A stretch of 18,402 nucleotides of DNA from positions 1 through 18,402 of the forward strand of contig NZ_CAKTVU010000027.1 in NCBI RefSeq assembly GCF_934630535.1, in the 5' to 3' direction. The position numbers and the translations under genes were made by a program. The notes under the pieces are model-generated. The model had not been told where the DNA came from and ran no database searches. It worked only from the letters and a program-made list of their open reading frames with translations. The DNA comes from an uncultured Senegalimassilia sp. Its GTDB lineage: Bacteria > Actinomycetota > Coriobacteriia > Coriobacteriales > Eggerthellaceae. Below are positions 14,801-18,402 of this stretch, piece by piece. The first letter of the stretch is position 1. The number at the start of each line of letters is the position of its first letter.

Positions 14801-15125
14801 CGAGCGAATGATAACGAAGCGTGTACTGCACGCCCGCTAACTGGGATATCGCATCAGCCTCATACGCGGGCATGACCCCCGAAACGCCCTCAACGCCACG
14901 CAGCATGTCGACCTGCTCATCGGACATGCCCAAAGACGACACCACGCGAAGATCGCACAGCTCGGTGGCGTCGTAGTATTCGTCTCCCGCTAAACGCATA
15001 TCGGGGCCGGTCATGCGCAATCCCGCGTAGAAACCGCAGCCGAGCGCCGCCATCACGGCGATGGCGAGGAACCTCCCCCACGAATGCGTGATGGAGCGCA
15101 GGACCTCTTTGCGAAAGGCTCCCAT
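11829..15125 (-). CDS. FtsX-like ABC transporter permease with long coiled-coil insertion
   Basis: A 1098-residue membrane protein with two FtsX/MacB permease units and about eight transmembrane helices. One is at the N terminus (about 19-36), a group of three follows residue 545, one precedes the second unit, and three lie at the C terminus. Between the first helix and the first FtsX unit, residues about 255-530 are a nearly perfect heptad series (AQAQLDDASAQLDGAAAQL type), a long extracytoplasmic coiled coil. Such insertions occur in Gram-positive FtsX-like permeases. The substrate is unknown; lipoprotein, lipid, peptide export or mechanotransmission to cell-wall enzymes are possible. The ATG at 15125 begins 2 nt after the ATPase stop, with GGAG inside the ATPase's last codons, so translation is coupled. 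No convincing terminator follows. Confidence 0.9.
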   Translation of the reverse strand: MGAFRKEVLRSITHSWGRFLAIAVMAALGCGFYAGLRMTGPDMRLAGDEYYDATELCDLRVVSSLGMSDEQVDMLRGVEGVSGVMPAYEADAISQLAGVQYTLRYHSLDMDAAKASSCYDGLHVDSDDDDYVNRPILVEGNWPESDDECLLSVDNVWTSPVHIGDTVELLEGTQDLDGVFTTRTFTVTGFVRSSYYTCTTNTGATSLGSGELSSFVFVPEGAFAADYPYTEAFLTVGGAAGETWPEDAYQQRVDAVAQRLNDLSPQLSASRIEQLQRDAQAELDDKRAEFEREKADAVAQMDDAQAQLDDASAQLDGAAAQLSSAAQQLSSSQAQLAQGEAELASGRAQHDSGTAQLAEQREQAQAAIAQAQAQLDAAQAQYDQAMAQRSQLEAQLEQARAAQLADVAAQLEAAIAQIDAQTAGAPDQLAAGQAQLDAQREQAAAQLSAAQAQLDSAQAQLDSASERLASGRAQYAAGQQSYEQGRAEYESGLAEQRSGQAELDNKRAEAQQRFADAEQQLADAQAQIDAIADKDVSVYVLDRSKNLGAESFRSDAGRMDQIAAVFPLMFFLVAALVSLTTMTRMVEEERVLIGTYKALGYSNARITSKYLVYAVVASGVGAAVGIALLSQFLPWFIMKAYSIMYMVPCMPTPVNPGLAASAAALGVGITVAATWFAAAATLRECPASLMLPRAPKAGKRILLERIRPLWGRMTFSWKVTARNLFRYKGRFFMAIIGIAGCTALLLTGLGLQNAINDIIDKQYGEVYSFNTIVRMDADEADPAAKDAVSAAVGSDGQEFAWVSTENKIACAPDGGAEHRFELVCAQDPEQLQRFVQMRERVGGQALTLDGSGALISEKLASQLGVSVGDTLTFYDEDDIGNLVGDGRAVTVAGIMENYVAQYAYVTADVYEQAMGKPADFATVYADLGDGVDRDAFSDQLLSMDGVKTVTYSDETINSYRTMLKSVDSVVVVLVVAAALLAFVVLYNLTNINITERAREIATLKVLGFTSREVDAYIFRETILLSVIGAAIGLVLGIFMEGFVITTAEVDQVMFGRDIHVASFVIAFALTMVFSGIVALAMRGKLRRIDMVESLKSNE
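13520..14340 (-). repeat. 21-bp-periodic heptad-coding repeats in the permease gene
   Basis: The DNA coding for the coiled coil has degenerate repeats with a 21-bp period (seven codons), built on words such as AGCTGNGCC and CTGGGCCTG. The protein pattern is A-x-A-Q-L-D/S-x with little charge on some faces. The period suggests growth by slippage or unequal crossing-over. Confidence 0.65.
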
Positions 15126-15127
15126 GG

Positions 15128-15829
15128 CTACCACTCCAAATCTTCGGCGTTGCCCGGGCTCGGATTGATGAAGCAGCTCGCGACACGTCCCTCGCGAACA
15201 TGGATGACGCGATCGGCGATATCGGCGAAGGCGGAGTTGTGGGTGATGAGGACCACCGTCTTGCCGGTGTTACGGCACGTGTCCTGAAGCAGCTTCAGGA
15301 TAGCCTTGCCCGTTTTGTAATCCAAGGCGCCGGTGGGCTCGTCGCACAGCAGCAGCTTGGGGTTTTTCGCAAGCGCTCGGGCAATGGCCACGCGCTGCTG
15401 CTCGCCGCCGGAAAGCTGTGCGGGGAAGTTATCCATACGATGCGCCAAGCCCACCTGGGCAAGCACCTGCGCCGCATCCAGCGGATGCGGGCAGATCTGG
15501 CTGGCAAGCTCGACGTTCTCGAGCGCGGTGAGATTCTGAACCAGGTTATAGAACTGGAATACGAAGCCGATGTCCAGGCGGCGGTACTGCGTGAGTTGAC
15601 GCTCAGAGAAACGGCTGATGTCGCGCCCATCAAGCATGATGGTGCCCGAGGTGCACGAGTCCATGCCTCCGAGCATGTTGAGCAGCGTAGTCTTGCCGGC
15701 TCCAGAAGGGCCCACCACCACCACGAACTCACCGGCTTCAGCGGTGAAGGTCATGCCATCGGCAGCGGCAACCTTCACCTCGCCCATCTTATACACCTTG
15801 CGAACATCGTTGAATTGCACGAACGCCAT
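15128..15829 (-). CDS. ABC transporter ATP-binding protein, MacB/LolD type
   Basis: A 233-residue ATPase that powers the adjacent permease. All motifs are intact: Walker A GPSGAGKTT (40-48), Q-loop FVFQF (Gln92), signature LSGGEQQR (139-146), Walker B LLLCDEP with Glu164, D-loop GALD, and switch His197 (ITHN). The sequence around the motifs is of the MacB/LolD family, whose members use FtsX-like permeases and often act without translocating a substrate through the membrane. The ATG at 15829 follows AAGGTGG. The frame is open about 30 codons upstream, but that segment overlaps the promoter and terminator. Two-gene operon with the permease. Confidence 0.95.
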   Translation of the reverse strand: MAFVQFNDVRKVYKMGEVKVAAADGMTFTAEAGEFVVVVGPSGAGKTTLLNMLGGMDSCTSGTIMLDGRDISRFSERQLTQYRRLDIGFVFQFYNLVQNLTALENVELASQICPHPLDAAQVLAQVGLAHRMDNFPAQLSGGEQQRVAIARALAKNPKLLLCDEPTGALDYKTGKAILKLLQDTCRNTGKTVVLITHNSAFADIADRVIHVREGRVASCFINPSPGNAEDLEW

Positions 15830-15866
15830 GTCCCCACCTTGCTCTTCGGGTGCTTTCCTTCCCCTG

Positions 15867-15895
15867 ATTATACAAAAGAGCGCCCCAGCATAAAT
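15867..15895 (-). promoter_or_regulatory. Promoter of the ABC operon, abutting the rplW terminator
   Basis: A perfect TATAAT lies on the minus strand at 15872-15867, immediately after the T-tract of the upstream terminator. The -35 position (about 15895-15889) falls in the terminator loop and reads TTTATG or ATTTAT, a poor match. A start near 15860 would leave a leader of about 30 nt. Confidence 0.55.
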
Positions 15896-15908
15896 GCCGG
15901 GGCGCTCT
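15874..15908 (-). terminator. Intrinsic terminator after rplW
   Basis: AGAGCGCCCC (15877-15886) and GGGGCGCTCT (15899-15908) form a perfect 10-bp stem. The stem is extended inward past one mismatch by GCA/TGC, with a 4-nt loop. On the minus strand the stem's final T is followed by TTTG (four T in a row). It lies 36 bp beyond the rplW stop and ends the ribosomal-protein operon there. Confidence 0.88.
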
Positions 15909-15944
15909 AAGCGGTTCAAGCGTTAGCTTGATGTAACGTCAACC

Positions 15945-16232
15945 TTAGTTGGCGCCGAACAGCTCGATGGTATCGCCTTCCTTCAGCGTGACCATGGCCT
16001 TCTTCCACGTACGGGTCTGACCGACCTGATAACGCACGCGCTTGGGCTTCGGCTTGACGTTCAGGGTGTTCACCTTGACCACGGAGACGTTGAAGATAGC
16101 CTCAATGGCCTGGCGGATCTCAACCTTGTTGGAGTCCTTGGCCACCTCGAAGGTGTACACGTTGTTCTCCATCTGGTCGTAGCTGTGCTCCGTCACGATA
16201 GGACGGATGATGACCTCGCGGGGATCCTTCAT
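15945..16232 (-). CDS. rplW: 50S ribosomal protein L23
   Basis: A 95-residue L23, the protein at the peptide exit of the large subunit that normally docks trigger factor and SRP. Family blocks are visible: DPREVIIRPIVTEHSYDQME, NVYTFEVAKDSNKVEIRQAI and VNTLNVKPKPKRVRYQVG. Its ATG overlaps the rplD stop by one base (TAATG), with GAGGAGG upstream inside rplD, so translation is coupled. In most bacteria rplB follows at once. Here a terminator and an ABC operon follow instead. Confidence 0.97.
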   Translation of the reverse strand: MKDPREVIIRPIVTEHSYDQMENNVYTFEVAKDSNKVEIRQAIEAIFNVSVVKVNTLNVKPKPKRVRYQVGQTRTWKKAMVTLKEGDTIELFGAN

Positions 16233-16858
16233 TATGCGAGCACCTCCTCGATGCGCTTCAGGGCCTCAGCGGTGAACACCAGCTGCTTGTTGTCGAGCAG
16301 CTCGTAGGTGTTGGCCTCGGCGACGGGCAGGATGTTGACCTTCTCCAGGTTGCGGAAGGACAGCCACGTGGTGACGTCGTCGTTGCCGATGACCAGCGTG
16401 GTGCGCTGACCCTCGAAGCCCATGGCCTTGATGAACGCCTTGGCGTCCTTGGTGCAGGGCTTCTCGAACTTGAACTCGTCGACAACGGTGAACTGACCGT
16501 CGGCCACCTTGGCGGACAGAGCGGAGCGCATGGCCAGCTTGACTTCCTTGTTGTTCACGCGGAAGGCGTAGCTGCGCGGATGCGGACCGAACACGGTGCC
16601 GCCGCCAGCCCACTGAGGGGAGCGGATGGAGCCCTGGCGGGCACGGCCGGTGCCCTTCTGGCGCCACGGCTTCTTGCCGCCGCCGCGGACCTGGCCGCGG
16701 GTGAGGGTGTTGCTGGTGCCGGCACGCCAAGACGCACGCTGAGCGCGCACAACCTGGTGCATGACGGGCACGTTCGGCTCGATGCCGAACACGGAAGCGG
16801 AAAGCTCGGCGTCGCCGGCCTTCTTACCGCTTGCGTCCTTGATCTCGATAGTCGTCAT
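16232..16858 (-). CDS. rplD: 50S ribosomal protein L4
   Basis: A 208-residue L4, an early-assembly 23S rRNA-binding protein whose extended loop lines the exit tunnel. The loop is clear around residues 45-85: TRGQVRGGGKKPWRQKGTG and ARQGSIRSPQWAGGG. In E. coli L4 also represses its own S10 operon; whether it does here cannot be seen. The ATG at 16858 follows AAGGAG at 11 nt, and rplC ends 31 bp upstream. Ordinary length. Confidence 0.98.
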   Translation of the reverse strand: MTTIEIKDASGKKAGDAELSASVFGIEPNVPVMHQVVRAQRASWRAGTSNTLTRGQVRGGGKKPWRQKGTGRARQGSIRSPQWAGGGTVFGPHPRSYAFRVNNKEVKLAMRSALSAKVADGQFTVVDEFKFEKPCTKDAKAFIKAMGFEGQRTTLVIGNDDVTTWLSFRNLEKVNILPVAEANTYELLDNKQLVFTAEALKRIEEVLA

Positions 16859-16889
16859 GGTAGTGAAAACTCCTTATAGATAGTCCAGG

Positions 16890-17510
16890 TTACGCCATGC
16901 GCACGCGCACGATGCCGTTCTTGCCGCCGGGGATGGCGCCCTTGACCAGGATCAGGTTCTGCTCCTCGTCGACGCGCATCACGGTCAGGTTCTTGACGGT
17001 AACGGTGTCGCAGCCCATGTGACCAGGCAGGCGCATGCCCTTGAGCACGCGGGAAGGCGTGGCGCACATGCCCACCGAACCGGGAGCGCGGTGGAAGTGA
17101 GCACCATGGCCGCCCGGACCGCCGGCGAAGCCGTAGCGCTTCATGACGCCGGCGAAGCCCTTACCCTTGGAGGTACCGGTGACGTCGACCTTCTTGACCT
17201 CGGCGAAAGCCGCCACGGTCTGCTGGTCGCCGGCCTTGTACTCGGCGGCGTCCTCGACGCGCACCTCGCGCAGGTAGCGGGTAGGCTCGATGCCCTGCTT
17301 GGCGAAATGGCCGCCCATGGGCTTGTTGACCTTCTTGGCCTTGATCTCGCCGAAGCCCAGCTGCACGGCCTCGTAGCCGTCGGTGGCCTTCGTCTTGACC
17401 TGGCACACCGTGTTCGGCTCGGCCTGGATCACGGTCACGGGGATGAGCTTGTCCTCCTCGTTGAAGATCTGGGTCATGCCGATCTTCTTACCAAAAATAG
17501 CGTTAATCAT
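16890..17510 (-). CDS. rplC: 50S ribosomal protein L3
   Basis: A 206-residue L3, which binds 23S rRNA early and reaches toward the peptidyl-transferase centre. Hallmarks are INAIFGKKIGMTQIF at the start and GGPGGHGAHFHRAPGSVGMCATPSRVLKGMRLPGHMG in the centre (each cited in part as family blocks). The ATG at 17510 is preferred: AAGGGG then sits about 11 nt upstream and the protein begins as relatives do. A GTG four codons earlier touches the ribosome binding site and is unlikely. It lies 15 bp after rpsJ. Confidence 0.97.
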   Translation of the reverse strand: MINAIFGKKIGMTQIFNEEDKLIPVTVIQAEPNTVCQVKTKATDGYEAVQLGFGEIKAKKVNKPMGGHFAKQGIEPTRYLREVRVEDAAEYKAGDQQTVAAFAEVKKVDVTGTSKGKGFAGVMKRYGFAGGPGGHGAHFHRAPGSVGMCATPSRVLKGMRLPGHMGCDTVTVKNLTVMRVDEEQNLILVKGAIPGGKNGIVRVRMA

Positions 17511-17525
17511 GCTAATTGACACCCC

Positions 17526-17834
17526 TTACAGCTTGATCTCGATGTCGACGCCGGCAGGGAGGTCCAGACGCATCAGGGAATCCACCGTGTTGGGGGTGGG
17601 CTCCAGGATGTCGATCAGGCGCTTATGGGTGCGCATCTCGAACTGCTCGCGCGAATCCTTGTCCACATGGGGGCCCTTGACGACGGTGAACAGGTTGCGC
17701 TCCGTCGGCAGCGGGATGGGACCGGACACCTTGGCACCCGTCTTCTGAGCGGTATCGACGATGAGCTTCGTGGACTGGTCCACGATCTCATGATCGTATC
17801 CCTTGAGGCGGATGCGAATCTTCTGATTAGCCAC
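17526..17834 (-). CDS. rpsJ: 30S ribosomal protein S10
   Basis: A 102-residue S10, a head protein of the small subunit (also NusE in antitermination). Visible blocks are ANQKIRIRLKGYDHEIVDQS, GPIPLPTERNLFTVVKGPHV and MRTHKRLIDILEPTPNTVD. An ATG two codons upstream (17840) has only 2 nt between GGAGG and itself. The GTG at 17834 has 8 nt and gives the usual (M)ANQKIRIRL N terminus, so GTG is chosen. It lies 37 bp after fusA. Confidence 0.96.
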   Translation of the reverse strand: MANQKIRIRLKGYDHEIVDQSTKLIVDTAQKTGAKVSGPIPLPTERNLFTVVKGPHVDKDSREQFEMRTHKRLIDILEPTPNTVDSLMRLDLPAGVDIEIKL

Positions 17835-17871
17835 TTTCATTTCCTCCGTTAAGCTTTCGGACGTTCAACGC

Positions 17872-18402
17872 TTAAGCGTTGCCGCCGGCCTTGCTGATAA
17901 TCTCTGCAGCGACGTTCTTGGGAACCGGCTCGTAAGAGTCGAACTGCATGGTGTAGGTTGCACGACCCTGCGTACCGGAACGCAGATCGGTTGCATAGCC
18001 GAACATCATGCCCAGCGGCACCTTCGCGGAGATGGCGACGGAACCGGTGCGCTGCTCCTGGCCCTGGATCATGCCACGGCGAGACGGGATGTCGCCCATG
18101 ACGAAGCCCGTGTACTCCTCCGGGGTCTCGACCTCGACGGCCATGACAGGCTCGAGGATGACCGGATCGGACTTGCGCAGGGCTTCCTTGATGGCCATGG
18201 AACCGGCAACCTTGAAGGCAGCCTCCGAAGAGTCAACGTCGTGGTAGGAACCGTCGATGAGCTCGACGCGGACGTCCTCGACGGGGTAACCGGCCAGAAC
18301 ACCCGTGTTGAGGGCTTCCTGGATACCCTTGTCGATGGAAGGAATGTATTCCTTCGGCACGACGCCGCCGACGATCTTGTTCTCGAACTCGTAGCCCTTG
18401 CC
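17872..18402 (-). CDS. fusA: Elongation factor G, C-terminal part (runs off right edge)
   Basis: The last 176 residues of EF-G, the GTPase that drives tRNA-mRNA translocation. The visible piece covers most of domain IV and domain V. It runs from GKGYEFENKIVGG at the edge through VPKEYIPSIDKGIQEAL, VSSEAAFKVAGSMAIKEAL-like and PVMAVEVETPEEYTGFVMGDIPSRRGMI blocks to a GQGRATYTMQFDSYEPVP-type end. The GTPase domain lies outside the window. In the usual str-S10 order fusA precedes (tuf and) rpsJ; tuf is absent from between them here. Confidence 0.97.
   Translation of the reverse strand, partial: GKGYEFENKIVGGVVPKEYIPSIDKGIQEALNTGVLAGYPVEDVRVELIDGSYHDVDSSEAAFKVAGSMAIKEALRKSDPVILEPVMAVEVETPEEYTGFVMGDIPSRRGMIQGQEQRTGSVAISAKVPLGMMFGYATDLRSGTQGRATYTMQFDSYEPVPKNVAAEIISKAGGNA

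Overview
The window reads as chromosomal core DNA of a high-GC, strictly or mainly anaerobic Gram-positive bacterium. The best guess is an actinobacterium of the Coriobacteriia (Eggerthellaceae-like). This is an inference from the G+C-rich third codon positions, the mix of DUF1846, MurJ and a flavin-reductase/rubredoxin fusion, and C+ (zinc-type) L31 and actinobacterial-style neighbours; no 16S or marker comparison was possible. There are no tRNA or rRNA genes, insertion sequences, CRISPR arrays or phage genes.

Layout. (1) 1-528 holds no gene. It carries a promoter pointing off the left edge with GTGGG repeats in its spacer (an MraZ-type operator, so mraZ and the dcw cell-wall cluster probably lie just to the left), a larger GTGGG array in the opposite orientation, and short 10-bp tandem repeats. 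(2) 529-3190, minus strand: pyrG (CTP synthase) then xerD (tyrosine recombinase). (3) 3495-4976, plus strand: a DUF1846 protein, divergent from pyrG, followed by a strong terminator. (4) 5056-5662: about 600 bp with no recognisable gene. (5) 5759-8449: murJ (minus) and nadK (plus) diverge from a 63-bp gap with a symmetric -10 dyad. (6) 8627-9304, minus: flavin reductase-rubredoxin fusion. (7) 9305-9613: a gap with a possible small plus-strand transcript. (8) 9614-11588, minus: a trigger-factor-like chaperone (upstream) and rpmE (L31) with a long Ala/Glu/Lys tail and a leader hairpin. (9) 11829-15829, minus: a MacB/LolD-type ABC ATPase and an FtsX-like permease with a very long periplasm-side (extracytoplasmic) coiled coil. 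(10) 15945-18402, minus: fusA (3' part), rpsJ, rplC, rplD, rplW.

The genes are mostly housekeeping: nucleotide and cofactor synthesis (PyrG, NadK), cell wall (MurJ and the inferred mraZ operon), chromosome resolution (XerD), and translation or protein folding (EF-G, S10, L3, L4, L23, L31, trigger-factor-like). The most unusual points are the S10 operon ending after rplW at a terminator instead of continuing into rplB, the L31 tail, the trigger factor without its ribosome-docking signature, the MraZ-like operator arrays, and a repeated layout in which one gene's terminator runs directly into the -10 box of the next gene.
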